Assembly (NCBI RefSeq): GCF_035609205.1
Contig: NZ_CP141184.1
Location: 3,066,501-3,130,500, forward strand
Reading direction: 5' to 3'
From: Hymenobacter sp. GOD-10R
Lineage (GTDB): Bacteria > Bacteroidota > Bacteroidia > Cytophagales > Hymenobacteraceae
Length of the DNA stretch: 64,000 nt
Of the stretch, positions 44,117 to 54,060 are shown in pieces. The first letter of the stretch is position 1, and the number at the start of each line of letters is the position of its first letter. The notes below the pieces were generated by a model. The model was not told the DNA's origin. It saw only the letters and a program-made list of their open reading frames with translations, and did not search any database. The position numbers and the translations under genes are program-made.

Positions 44117-44484
44117 CTATCGCCTGACAAGAAATTGCGCTTGTTCCCATTTTTTGCCGGTGAAGAGTCGTAAGAAATAGAGGCCCGTAGGAAAGTTGCC
44201 TAGCTGCACGGCTGCTTGCTGGTGAGCAGGAACCGTTCGCAGCACTACTTTACCGGTCACATCTGTGACCCATAGTTCGTTGATCTCACCTTCCCACTCC
44301 ATGTGCAGAATACCGAGGTCGGATTGGGATAGCACTTCCAAGCAGATGCCCTCTCTGGCCGCGCGTTGTTCGTGGTCATGGCTGCCGGGTCCACCATCGG
44401 CTGGGGTTGGCCCGCCAGGCTGGGAATGGGCACCTGACAATCGGCCGTGTAGGCATATTTCGTCACGAGTATGGCGGTAAACAA
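44117..44484 (-). pseudogene. Remnant of a T9SS-secreted protein (C-terminal sorting domain, frameshifted)
   Basis: One leftward frame reads RASAWKCYPNPTS, the entry motif of a type A T9SS sorting domain, and then loses homology. The adjacent frame resumes at LGILHMEWEGEINELWVTDV and runs TGKVVLRTV ... QLGNFPTGLYFLRLF to the end, QFLVRR. Together they form one complete sorting domain of about 75 residues split by a single-base frameshift near 44320. No enzyme or adhesin domain remains upstream of it. It lies between the dehydrogenase gene and the hybrid sensor gene. Confidence 0.7.
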
Positions 44485-44605
44485 CGGCTAGCATACGCTG
44501 CAATTCACTACTTTCGTAAGAAGCACTTTGGTCATTTACTTACTTCCCGGTTAGCAAGTGAGTTTAGGCGCTTTTACCCTTTGTTTGACTTTTCTGTAGC
44601 TATTC

Positions 44606-47600
44606 ATGTTGCGAGTGCCGCCTAACCGCTCTATTTGGGGTGCACTGTTTCATCAGCTATTCCTGGTAGTACTACTCCTTGTAGGCACGCGGCAAGGGGC
44701 AAGGGGACAGAATACGGCGCCCGAAGATTTTCGCTTCGAACATCTGACCGTCGACCTAGGCCTTGCGCACAGCGACGCTATGGCCGTAGTGCAGGATAAA
44801 GCTGGATTTATTTGGGTAGGTACGAACCGTGGCGTCGACCGCTACGATGGCTATCACCTCAAGCAATATATACTGCCAATCAACAACCGCGACGGCATTT
44901 CTGCCAACCGTATCATGGTGCTGCACTTGGCGCCTAATGGTCGTTTATGGGTGGGCAGCGAGCGTGCGGGGCTAAGTACGTATGATCCTACCGCTGACCG
45001 CCTGCTGCGCTTCGACGAACAGCAAGTACCAGCGGCCTACCGAACTTTATTCCGGCGGCTGTCGCAGGCTAGCATTACGGCGCTTACGTCGGATAAGCAG
45101 GGCCGCCTTTGGGTGGGTACAGAGCACGAAGGCTTATTTGTGCTAGCGTTCAACTCGCAACATCAACTAGAGAGTTTGCGCCAGCCACCCGGACCAGCGG
45201 GTAGTACCAACGATTACGATGTAAGCAGCTTGGTAGCCGATACCGAGGATAAAATCTGGGTTGGCTCACCTAGTTATGGCTTGCGCGTCATTTGGCCCGA
45301 AAGCCAGACCTTAGCAGCCGAAACTACTGCCATAACCGGCAACATTCGAGCATTGCACCTCGACCGACGCGGCGATTTATGGGTGGGTACCGAAAAGCAG
45401 GTGTTCTGGATTAGTAGCGCCAATCGCCGGCTGGTTCGCCAGTTGGCGGCGCACCCCCAGTCACAACTGTATTCGCAACTGCAATCGTTGCTGCTTGATT
45501 CGTTCGGGCGGCTTTGGGTGGGCACCACCTACGGCTTGTACGTGTGGGAGGCCGGTACCGCGACGGGGGATAGCCTACCCCTGCGTGCTACGCACCCGAC
45601 GTTGCTGCTGCCCGATAACGGGGAGCCCTTTAGCATCAGTGCCGAGCGGATACACCAGATGTATGAAGACCACAACCAAATTGTGTGGTTGTGTACCTCA
45701 GCCGGCGGGTTGAACAAAGTCGACTTGCGCCAGAAGCCTTTCAGCCAGCTGCGGCGGCAACAGAGCAGCCAGGCTACCTTACCGACCAACTACGTCAATA
45801 CGATTTACAAGGAGGAAAGCCGCGATATTCTGTGGTTTGGAACTCGTAACGGGGTGTCAGCTTATGACCTGAAGCACAAAACCTACCGCAACTACCTGAA
45901 CCAAACGGGTACCCGTAACCCAATCAGTGTTGATGTGGCGACCATCCTGCAGGCGAGCAATGGCTCATTGTGGTTTGGCACCCGGGGGCACGGCTTGAGC
46001 CAGCTGACCCGCCGTGGTGGACAGGAGCACATTAGCACGTACAGCAAAGTGGCTGACGACGTGGACTTAACTGGCGCCAGCGTAGAAAACCTTGCCGAGG
46101 ACCGCTTCGGGACGGTGTGGGTCGCGACGTTCTTTTCCGGGCTGGTGCGGATGAGCCAGGACGGCAAGTTCCTGGGGTCTTACCGCGTCAACAATTCAAA
46201 GCTGCCAACCAACCACTTTACCTACCTGCTCTATGACCGGCAACATGATGTGTTGTGGGCCAGCACCAACGACCAAGGTCTGCTCAAGCTGCGGGCTACC
46301 CCTGATTCTTTGCTGTTGCTTCAGCAGTTTAAGCACACGCCCGGCAGCAAAGATGGCCTGCGGGTAGATTACGTCTGGCCGCTGTTGCTCGACCGCCTCG
46401 GCACCCTTTGGATCGGCACCATTGGCGGCGGGCTTCACCAACTTACGACGGATGCCCAAGGCCGTGAAGTAGTGCACTCCTACGCCAAGTGGTTGCCCGA
46501 GAGCGACGTAGAAAGTATCCTGGCCGATGAGGAAGGCAACCTCTGGATTGGGGGCACCGGCCTGTACCGCTTCACGCCCAGCACCCGCCAGCACATCCGC
46601 TACGATGTTGCGGATGGCTTGCAAAGTAACGCCTTCAAGATTGGGGCGGCCGCGCGCGCGCAGGATGGCACCCTATACTTCGGTGGTATCAACGGCATCA
46701 GCTACTTCCAGCCCCATGCCATTCAGCCAAACCCTTACCCGCCGGTGGTGCAGATTACCGGCCTGCGCATTGCCAATAAGTTGGTGGCGGTAGGCCAAGA
46801 ACACAACGGCCGGGTGGTGCTGACGCAACCCCTCTCCACGCCGCAGATAGTGACTATTAAAGCGTCAGAGAATGACTTCTCGGTGGAGTTTGTGGGTCTG
46901 AATTTTGCCAACCCGCAGAAAAACCGCTACGCCTACCGGCTGGTAGGCTTCAACCAAGAGTGGGTATATCCGGCGCCAGGGCAGCGAACGGCAAGCTTTA
47001 CGACCCTACCGCCTGGGCAGTATACGTTCGAAGTAAAAGCCAGCAACGGGGAGGGGATGTGGTCGAAGAAAGCCGCCACGCTGAAGTTTGATGTTCAGGC
47101 TCCTTGGTATAAAACAGGATTGGCTTATCTGGTATATGCCGTCGTGGCGCTGAGCGGCATTGCGCTGTACCGCCGCATCGAAATGGCCCAGCAGGCGCTG
47201 AAGAATCGTTTGGTGCTGGAACAGTTTAAAACCGAAAAGGAGAAAGAGCTAACCAACCTCAAGCTAGGTTTCTTCACCAACGTATCGCACGAGCTACGCA
47301 CGCCCTTAACGTTGATATTGGGGCCAGTAGAGGAAATCATCCGCAGCCAAGGCCCCGTGGTCGATCTGCGCGGCAAGGTGCTTTTGGTGCAAAAGCAAAC
47401 CCGTAAGCTGCTCGATTTGGTGAATCAGCTCCTCGATTTTCGTAAGGTGGAAACCGGCAACGTGCCCTTGCGTGCCAGCCACGGCGACGCAGTGCACTTC
47501 TTGACGGAGATGCACGCCATCTTCCGGCTGAAAGCCCAGGAGCGCAAGGTCGAATACTTGCTCGATGTGCCTGCGGAGCCGGTGCTGCTGTATTTCGACC

Positions 47601-48889
47601 ACAGCAAGCTGGAAATCGTTCTTACCAACTTGCTGGCCAATGCCTTCAAATACACGCGTGAGAAAGGGCAGATAGGATTGTCGGCGACGGTGGTGGGCAA
47701 CCCCGGCGGGGAGGCAGTTTTTAGTGAAGGCGAGTTGGCTGGCAACTACTTAAGTATTAGCGTTTGTGATACGGGTGTAGGCATCAAGGCCGAGGAGTTG
47801 GAGCACATCTTTGACCCCTACTACCAGGCTTCGCACACGAATACCCTGCGCATGGCGGGCACCGGCATTGGCCTATCGCTGGCCCGGCAGTTTGCCGAGC
47901 GGCACGGCGGCCAACTCACGGTAGCGAGCACGCCCGGGGCGGGCACCACCTTTGAGCTGCGCCTGCCCTTCGGCCAGCAGCACCTACGCCCCGAAGACAT
48001 TCAGTTGGAAGATCCCACGCTGCACCCCACCAGTGAGGAGGCATTCAGTCTGGAAGCGGAGGAGCTGCTAGGGGAGGCGGCGGTGCCGGTCGGCCCGCCG
48101 CGCCTGCTGGTCGTAGAAGACAACGACGAAGTACGCCAGTATTTGCAGCAATTGTTTGAGCCGGATTACGAAGTGCTGACCGCCGAAGACGGCATCGATG
48201 GCTGGGAAAAGGCCTTGAGCGAACTGCCCGACCTAATTATCAGCGACGTGATGATGCCGCGCAGCGACGGATTGGAGCTATGTAAGCGCTTGAAGCAGCA
48301 CCCCAAAACGGCCCATATTCCGGTGCTGCTGCTTACGGCGCGCACCGCCGAAACCCACGAGCTGGAAGGCCTAGGCATGGGCGCCGACGACTACGTGAGC
48401 AAGCCCTTCAACCCAACTCTGCTCCAGGCCAAAATCACGACGCTGGTGCGCAATCGTCGCAAGCTACACGAGTTCTACCAGCGCCAAATTTTGCTCGAGC
48501 CTACCGAAGTAGTCATTGCCGATGCCGACAAGCAATTCCTGGAAAATGCCATGAACGCAGTGGAAAAGCACCTGAGCAATCCGGAGTTCAGCGTGCAGGT
48601 GCTGGCGCGCGAAGTAGGTATGAGCTTGTCGGTGTTTTACCGCCGCATCAAGAGCATCACCGGCCAAACGGTGGTGGAGTTCATCCGCGACGTACGCATG
48701 AAGCGGGCGGCCCAACTGCTAGCTAGTACCCCGATGCGCGTGTCGGAAGTGGCTTTTCAAGTGGGCATTGAAGACCCGAGATACTTCCGCAAGACCTTCC
48801 AGAAGATCTACAACGTCACGCCCTCCGATTACGCCAAACAGCACCGCCAAAGCCGCGAAACTACTTCGCCACTAGAGTCCTCTGTTTAA
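44606..48889 (+). CDS. Hybrid two-component system sensor/regulator (HTCS)
   Basis: This 1,427-residue one-protein signalling system controls PULs. It runs: signal sequence (about 1-34), a periplasmic two-bladed set of about fourteen Reg_prop repeats (WVGTNRGVDRYD type, about 65-710), a Y_Y_Y domain (about 753-832), and one membrane helix (about 838-857). The kinase follows, with phospho-His895 in NVSHELRTPLTLIL, an HATPase domain (NLLANAFKYT, then DTGVGIKAEELEHIFDPYYQ), a receiver with phospho-Asp1214 in IISDVMMPRSDG, and an AraC-type DNA-binding domain (about 1320-1420). It probably senses an oligosaccharide in the periplasm and activates the SusCD/GH genes on its right. Confidence 0.95.
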   Translation: MLRVPPNRSIWGALFHQLFLVVLLLVGTRQGARGQNTAPEDFRFEHLTVDLGLAHSDAMAVVQDKAGFIWVGTNRGVDRYDGYHLKQYILPINNRDGISANRIMVLHLAPNGRLWVGSERAGLSTYDPTADRLLRFDEQQVPAAYRTLFRRLSQASITALTSDKQGRLWVGTEHEGLFVLAFNSQHQLESLRQPPGPAGSTNDYDVSSLVADTEDKIWVGSPSYGLRVIWPESQTLAAETTAITGNIRALHLDRRGDLWVGTEKQVFWISSANRRLVRQLAAHPQSQLYSQLQSLLLDSFGRLWVGTTYGLYVWEAGTATGDSLPLRATHPTLLLPDNGEPFSISAERIHQMYEDHNQIVWLCTSAGGLNKVDLRQKPFSQLRRQQSSQATLPTNYVNTIYKEESRDILWFGTRNGVSAYDLKHKTYRNYLNQTGTRNPISVDVATILQASNGSLWFGTRGHGLSQLTRRGGQEHISTYSKVADDVDLTGASVENLAEDRFGTVWVATFFSGLVRMSQDGKFLGSYRVNNSKLPTNHFTYLLYDRQHDVLWASTNDQGLLKLRATPDSLLLLQQFKHTPGSKDGLRVDYVWPLLLDRLGTLWIGTIGGGLHQLTTDAQGREVVHSYAKWLPESDVESILADEEGNLWIGGTGLYRFTPSTRQHIRYDVADGLQSNAFKIGAAARAQDGTLYFGGINGISYFQPHAIQPNPYPPVVQITGLRIANKLVAVGQEHNGRVVLTQPLSTPQIVTIKASENDFSVEFVGLNFANPQKNRYAYRLVGFNQEWVYPAPGQRTASFTTLPPGQYTFEVKASNGEGMWSKKAATLKFDVQAPWYKTGLAYLVYAVVALSGIALYRRIEMAQQALKNRLVLEQFKTEKEKELTNLKLGFFTNVSHELRTPLTLILGPVEEIIRSQGPVVDLRGKVLLVQKQTRKLLDLVNQLLDFRKVETGNVPLRASHGDAVHFLTEMHAIFRLKAQERKVEYLLDVPAEPVLLYFDHSKLEIVLTNLLANAFKYTREKGQIGLSATVVGNPGGEAVFSEGELAGNYLSISVCDTGVGIKAEELEHIFDPYYQASHTNTLRMAGTGIGLSLARQFAERHGGQLTVASTPGAGTTFELRLPFGQQHLRPEDIQLEDPTLHPTSEEAFSLEAEELLGEAAVPVGPPRLLVVEDNDEVRQYLQQLFEPDYEVLTAEDGIDGWEKALSELPDLIISDVMMPRSDGLELCKRLKQHPKTAHIPVLLLTARTAETHELEGLGMGADDYVSKPFNPTLLQAKITTLVRNRRKLHEFYQRQILLEPTEVVIADADKQFLENAMNAVEKHLSNPEFSVQVLAREVGMSLSVFYRRIKSITGQTVVEFIRDVRMKRAAQLLASTPMRVSEVAFQVGIEDPRYFRKTFQKIYNVTPSDYAKQHRQSRETTSPLESSV

Positions 48890-48951
48890 GGGATGATCTA
48901 ACACTAGAGCCGTCCCGTCGTTTTGGGGCCGCTCGGCGAAGGCAGCGTTTC

Positions 48952-50919
48952 CTATTTTTTGATTAAGTAATGCGCCTGGGCAGTAACCGCTGGCCAATTA
49001 TCAGTTCTAAACGGGGCGGCAGGCAGTCCTTCTTTGTTGTACAGGTTGCCTGCCCCAGCGTAGTCAGCCCAATTATACCTTACCGCAACAGGCTTTGCGG
49101 TATCTTCCCGATAAACGACCACGTCGTTGCCCTCAATAGCCGCTTTAGCGGGCCTGAACTTCTGGTCTTCGCCAGCAAGATCAAACCCCGCTAGTACACT
49201 CTGGCCTGCTTTAATAGCTAACCCGCTGCCAAGGTCAGAAAAGGAGAGACGGATCTTGTTTCCTTCGACTTTCATGGATTTGAAAGTAGGTCCCACCGAC
49301 ACTATCTTTTTGCCATAGGCGTCGTGCAACGCTATTCTCGCTAGCCGATGGCCTACGTCCTGCTTGTTGCGCGGATGGATGTCTTTCGCTTCCCCGATAT
49401 CGGTGGTAACGGCCATGCCGGTGTTGGGTACCGACAAGGTCAGGCTTTGGGCTTCCCGAAGCTCGGCCCACGTGCTGCCTTGCTCGCTGTTGCCGTTTGC
49501 GGCATTGTAGCTAGCCAGCTGCACAAAGTAAAACGGGAAATCCTTCTGCCCCCATTGTTGCCGCCAGTCCTGGATCAGTAGGGGGAAGGCCTTTCTGTAT
49601 TCCTGAGCCCGCCCAGCATTGTTTTCGCCCTGATACCATAGCACCCCCTTCATCGCTATGGGAAGCAGAGGGTGAATCATGGCATTGTACAGGATAGTAG
49701 GGTAGCTATTGGGATTGATAAAACTGGTATTGGTTTGCACAGTTTCAATACCAAAGGACCAGAGCCCTGCTAGGGGCATTGTTTTCTCCCCGACTTTCAG
49801 AGACAGCTCGTTTGCTTCCCCGTACAGCCCCCCGCCGCCGCCAGTATCTTCTACGCGAATGGCAATGACGTTCTTCCCGGGCTTGAGGACCCCTTGCGGA
49901 ATAGAGTAGGCGCGTTTAACGGTATAACCAGTGGTCGCGCCTACTTTGGTGCCGTTCACGTACGTCTGGTCGTTGTCATCAATCACACCCAGCGCAAGTG
50001 TGGCCTCCTTGCCGGCATCTCCCGGAGCTAGGTCTACGGCTTTGCGAAACCATACGGTACCGTCCAAATCTTTCAGCACATCCTGCTCCCAAAGCTGGGG
50101 CACGTTCATGGTGGGCCAGGAGCTATCGTTGAAAGCGGCTGATCGCCAGCTGGCAGCCGCCTCTGCCGTTGGCAACTGGCCCTGAAGACGTTTTATTAAT
50201 CCCTGAATAGCCTCGGTTTTGGCTTTGGCCTCAGTACCTAGGTCAATGGCTGGCAGACCGGCAATCATCTGGCTGAAATCGGGGCTGCGTTCGTAAGCGC
50301 CCTTGCTTATCCAGGTCTCAATATCGGTGCCGCCCCAGCTGGTATTGATTAATCCAATCGGGACGTTCAGCTCCTTGTATAAGTCGCAGGCAAAAAAATA
50401 GCCTATTGCCGTGAAGTCGCCGGCGTATGCCGGCAGAGCTGGTTTCCAGCTTCCTTCAAAAGCTAGATCATCTTTCGGGCGCTCACCGGCATCGTTATGT
50501 ACCTTGAACTGCCGAATTTGGGGGTAGTTAGCGGCCGCAATTTCTTCCTTGCCTCGCAGGGCAGAAGCTAAGGGCCATCCCATGTTCGACTGGCCCGAGC
50601 AAATCCAGACGTCACCCACTAGGACATCCTTTAGCTGTACCTTATTTTGGCCGCTAATGCGCAAGGTATACGGTCCCCCGGCGCTTTCAGCCCCGAGGGC
50701 GACCTGCCATTTTCCGTCGGCACCCGCCTTCACCTGACGGGTCTGATTGTGAAACTCAATCACCAGGCTTTCCCCCTTATCGGCCCAGCCCCACACGGGG
50801 ATAGGCTGATTTCGTTGAAGTACCATCCCATCCCCGAATATTCTCGCAACTCGAACCTTGGCACTGGCAATAGTGGAAACAAGACACGCACTAAGAGCGA
50901 GAAGGATTGTTCTTTTCAT
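48952..50919 (-). CDS. Sialate O-acetylesterase-type carbohydrate esterase
   Basis: This 655-residue secreted SGNH hydrolase has a signal peptide (1-20). Block I is VWICSGQSNMGWPL with catalytic Ser111. A beta-galactosidase-like jelly-roll insert (about residues 265-380, VWFRKAVDLAPGD...DDNDQTYVNGTKVG) follows, then KGVLWYQGENNAGR and the catalytic dyad region DIGEAKDIHPRNKQDVGHRLA. It should remove acetyl groups from sugars. In a locus with GH74, GH31 and GH2, the natural target is O-acetyl on xyloglucan side-chain galactose. It is the last gene of the leftward operon, converging on the sensor gene. Confidence 0.88.
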   Translation of the reverse strand: MKRTILLALSACLVSTIASAKVRVARIFGDGMVLQRNQPIPVWGWADKGESLVIEFHNQTRQVKAGADGKWQVALGAESAGGPYTLRISGQNKVQLKDVLVGDVWICSGQSNMGWPLASALRGKEEIAAANYPQIRQFKVHNDAGERPKDDLAFEGSWKPALPAYAGDFTAIGYFFACDLYKELNVPIGLINTSWGGTDIETWISKGAYERSPDFSQMIAGLPAIDLGTEAKAKTEAIQGLIKRLQGQLPTAEAAASWRSAAFNDSSWPTMNVPQLWEQDVLKDLDGTVWFRKAVDLAPGDAGKEATLALGVIDDNDQTYVNGTKVGATTGYTVKRAYSIPQGVLKPGKNVIAIRVEDTGGGGGLYGEANELSLKVGEKTMPLAGLWSFGIETVQTNTSFINPNSYPTILYNAMIHPLLPIAMKGVLWYQGENNAGRAQEYRKAFPLLIQDWRQQWGQKDFPFYFVQLASYNAANGNSEQGSTWAELREAQSLTLSVPNTGMAVTTDIGEAKDIHPRNKQDVGHRLARIALHDAYGKKIVSVGPTFKSMKVEGNKIRLSFSDLGSGLAIKAGQSVLAGFDLAGEDQKFRPAKAAIEGNDVVVYREDTAKPVAVRYNWADYAGAGNLYNKEGLPAAPFRTDNWPAVTAQAHYLIKK

Positions 50920-51020
50920 TTTAAGCTGGAGCTATGAGGGAGTGGACCGTCGGTTTCGGCCAAGCGTATGTTAGATAATAGGAAGCGAACTACCAACAAG
51001 TATACGTGGACTTCCGTTGG

Positions 51021-53909
51021 TTACGGTAGCGACGGACGCGCAGGCGCAGCTTTGGCCGGCAGCGTCAGCGTCGCGGGCTTCAAGCCGGGCGCTTTGGCTG
51101 TCAGCACGAGGTTGCCGGGAGCCTGCGTGGTTTGCACGATAATCTGAGCGAGGCCGTTGAAGGCGCGGCGGTGCCAGGGCGCGGCCGGCGTCACGATTTG
51201 CAGCAGGCCGGGGTCGGTGTTGTAGCTTTCCCAGCTGTGTTTCTTCACGAAGGGCGTGGCCACAATCACCAACTCGTTGCGCCCCGCTTTCAGAAGGGTT
51301 TTATCGAGCCTGAAGACTGCGCCCGCCTTGCTGTCCTTTAGGTTTTCTGCCAGCGGTTTGCCGTTGAGGTAAACTGACTGCTCCGGGCCCATGCTGCGGT
51401 AGAAAAACGTGACGGTGGCGGCCGGGTCTAGGGTCGGTACTTCGAGGCTAGTTCGGTACACGTAGGCTTTGGGTAGGGGAGCGGCCGGCATGGCATCAGC
51501 CGGGCGCGAACTGAAAGCGGCCGCCCATCCGCCTTCGTCATTGGTTGACGCCATGAGGTCGGCGGGAGGGGTGAGGCTCTCGGCTGGCTTTTCTTGCAGC
51601 TTGCCGATGGGTACAATCTGGATGGTTTCCAGGAACTTGTCGGCTTCAAGGGACGTGGGGTCACCGTTGCCTACTCCCAGGATTTTGCCGGGCCCGCTCA
51701 ACTGAAACGTAATATCGGGGTTGGCGGTGGGCATGAGTTGCTGGTTTTTGTCTTGCACGCGCACCGTAATCACGCTGATGTCTTCCCGGTTAGCGCGCAG
51801 GCTGGTTTGGTCGGCGGCTAGCTGCAAGGCTGCGGCGGGTCCGGTGGTTTTCACGACGTCCATCAGCGTTTTTTTGCCGGCCCGGTAACCCACGGCTTCC
51901 AGCGTACCCGGGGCATAGGGCACCTTCCAAACCAGGTGGCTGTTGCGTGGCATGGGCTGGCGGCCTTGGCTTTTCTTGTTGAGAAACAACTCCACCTCGT
52001 CGCAATTACTATAGGCCCACACCTCGATGGGCTGCCCCTCGCGGCCCGGCCAGTTCCAGTGCGGCAGCAGGTGCAAGGTGGGCTGCTGGCTCCACCAAGA
52101 GCGCAGGTAGTACACGTTGTCCTTGGGGAAACCGCACACGTCCATCATGCCGAAGTAGGACGTGACCGACGGCCACCCGTAGGGCGTTGGTTCGCCCCGG
52201 TAGTCGAAGCCCGTCCAGATGAACATGCCGGCTAGGTAGGGGCGGGTGGCGTAGAAGTTCCAACCTTCCTCGATGCTATAGAAGGTAGGCCGCGGCTTTT
52301 GGTCATAGGCGGCGGCATAGTGCTTTTCGGCATCGGTCACGTACACGCCGCGGGTGGCAAACGTGGAGCCTTCTTCCGTGCCCATGCCCGGCTGCTCGAG
52401 AAACCGCTGGTGGTGCGCCTCGATATTGCCGTTGCCTAGGTAGTTGTAGCCCATCACTTCCAGCACATCAGAAATACCGCTGCCAAAGCCGCCGCTGATG
52501 CCGGCCGTGGTAGTGCGGGTTGGGTCGAGGCTTTTGGCGTAGGCCTGCATAGTCGTGGCGATGCGGGCGCCGGTGATGTTGTTTTCAATACCCCACTCCT
52601 CGTTGCCAATTGACCAGCTGATGACGCTCGGATGGTTGCGGTCGCGCAAAATCATGCCTTTCAGGTCTTCCGTCATCTGGTAGTTGGTGCCCATAAGCCT
52701 GTTCTCATCTAGCACTAGCATGCCTAGCTGGTCGCAGGCTTCCAGCAGCTCGGGCGTGGGCGGGTGGTGCGAACACCGGTAGGCGTTGGAGCCCATGGCT
52801 TTCAGCGCCTTGATGCGGAAGTATTGCAACCCGTCGGGCAGCGCCGTGCCCACGCCCGCATGATCTTGGTGGTTATTCGTGCCTTTGAGCTTTACCGGTT
52901 TGCCGTTCAGGAAGAAGCCCTCTTTGGCATCGAAGCGAATAGTCCGGATACCGAACGTGGTTTTATAGGCATCTACTTCCTGGTTGTCAGCGAGTACAGT
53001 GGTGTGCAGCTGATACAGATACGGCGAGTCCAAGTCCCACAAGTGCGCCTGAGTTACCGGCAACGTCAGGGCGACTTCCTGGGTCTGAAATGGCTTCAAC
53101 TGAATGCCCTCCTGCCGCTGGCTCGCCACGGCGCGGCCTTGCGCATCAACGATGGTTTGAAGCACGGAGAAGGTTTTTGCCGTTTTCTCCTCGTTCACGA
53201 TGTTCGCTTTCGCCTGCACGGTGGCTGTCGTATTCGCTACCTCAGTCGTCACGCAGGTACCGGTGGGGGCCACGTGGAGCGGGTTGGTTTTGGTGAGCCA
53301 TACGTGGCGGTAGATGCCGGCGCCCTCATAAAACCAGCCTTCCTCCATGGTAGCATCCACGCGCACGGCCACCACGTTGTCGCCGCCGTAGTTGAGGTAG
53401 TCGGTGAGGTCGTAGCGGAAGCCGTTGTAGCCGCTCGGTTCGGTGCCGAGGTAGTGGCCGTTAATCCAGACAATGGAGTTGCGAAACACGCCATCAAACT
53501 CTAGCACCAGCCGCCGACCTAGGTCAGTAGCGGGCACTTTGAAGGTTTTGCGGTACCAGCCCACGCTGCTTTGCGGGAAAGCCCGGCCCACGGTTTTGAA
53601 GCCGTGGCTGAAACTCGCTTTGGCGTCGAAGGGCTGCTCCGCGGCCCAATCGTGGGGCAGATCGAGCTGGCGCCAAGCGCGGTCGTCGAAGCCGGCCGCC
53701 GCCGCGCCGTCGCCGTAGCCGGCTTTGGTGAAGTAAGAAAAGTAGCCCGCGCCGTTGTTGAAATCCTGTTTAGGGTCGAAGGGATGACCGTAGGCGAAGC
53801 GCCAGCCAAAATCTATCAGCAGGTGCTCGCGGCCGGCCGGCGTCGTCTGCGCATTTGCTAGGTATCTGAACACCAGACTAGCAACGAGGAGAAATACCAG
53901 TTTCTTCAT
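51021..53909 (-). CDS. GH2 beta-galactosidase
   Basis: This 962-residue enzyme has a signal peptide (1-20), then a jelly-roll sugar-binding domain (RAWRQLDLPHDWAAEQPF, about 75-215), an Ig-like domain, and the TIM barrel. The acid/base is Glu437 in SWSIGNEEWG and the likely nucleophile is Glu512 in GMGTEEGSTFATRG. After the barrel come a DUF4982-type domain (WNWPGREGQPIEVWAYSNCD), an invasin-like Ig domain (LQLAADQTSLRANREDISVI) and a C-terminal beta domain. This layout matches Bacteroidota GH2 beta-galactosidases, including those that remove galactose from xyloglucan oligosaccharides. It may act in the periplasm. Confidence 0.92.
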   Translation of the reverse strand: MKKLVFLLVASLVFRYLANAQTTPAGREHLLIDFGWRFAYGHPFDPKQDFNNGAGYFSYFTKAGYGDGAAAAGFDDRAWRQLDLPHDWAAEQPFDAKASFSHGFKTVGRAFPQSSVGWYRKTFKVPATDLGRRLVLEFDGVFRNSIVWINGHYLGTEPSGYNGFRYDLTDYLNYGGDNVVAVRVDATMEEGWFYEGAGIYRHVWLTKTNPLHVAPTGTCVTTEVANTTATVQAKANIVNEEKTAKTFSVLQTIVDAQGRAVASQRQEGIQLKPFQTQEVALTLPVTQAHLWDLDSPYLYQLHTTVLADNQEVDAYKTTFGIRTIRFDAKEGFFLNGKPVKLKGTNNHQDHAGVGTALPDGLQYFRIKALKAMGSNAYRCSHHPPTPELLEACDQLGMLVLDENRLMGTNYQMTEDLKGMILRDRNHPSVISWSIGNEEWGIENNITGARIATTMQAYAKSLDPTRTTTAGISGGFGSGISDVLEVMGYNYLGNGNIEAHHQRFLEQPGMGTEEGSTFATRGVYVTDAEKHYAAAYDQKPRPTFYSIEEGWNFYATRPYLAGMFIWTGFDYRGEPTPYGWPSVTSYFGMMDVCGFPKDNVYYLRSWWSQQPTLHLLPHWNWPGREGQPIEVWAYSNCDEVELFLNKKSQGRQPMPRNSHLVWKVPYAPGTLEAVGYRAGKKTLMDVVKTTGPAAALQLAADQTSLRANREDISVITVRVQDKNQQLMPTANPDITFQLSGPGKILGVGNGDPTSLEADKFLETIQIVPIGKLQEKPAESLTPPADLMASTNDEGGWAAAFSSRPADAMPAAPLPKAYVYRTSLEVPTLDPAATVTFFYRSMGPEQSVYLNGKPLAENLKDSKAGAVFRLDKTLLKAGRNELVIVATPFVKKHSWESYNTDPGLLQIVTPAAPWHRRAFNGLAQIIVQTTQAPGNLVLTAKAPGLKPATLTLPAKAAPARPSLP

Positions 53910-53967
53910 AAAAGTGAGGTAAGCCAGCAGTTACCACAAACCCGCAACGCACTGGTTTTGCAGCGAC

Positions 53968-54050
53968 AACACACCGATGGCTGACTTCCTGCCGCTAAGC
54001 CGCTACCTAGGTGGCAGTCGCGCCGCAAAGAAGTCAGCCATCGTTGTGTT
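53968..54050 (-). promoter_or_regulatory. Long hairpin between SGBP and GH2 genes
   Basis: Arms at 53968-53988 and 54030-54050 (21 bases) are complementary except at one position, and an inner CTGCC/GGCAG stem sits inside. It divides the leftward operon into transport/binding genes and enzyme genes. It may partly stop transcription or protect the upstream mRNA. Confidence 0.6.
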
Positions 54051-54060
54051 TGGCTGGTAA

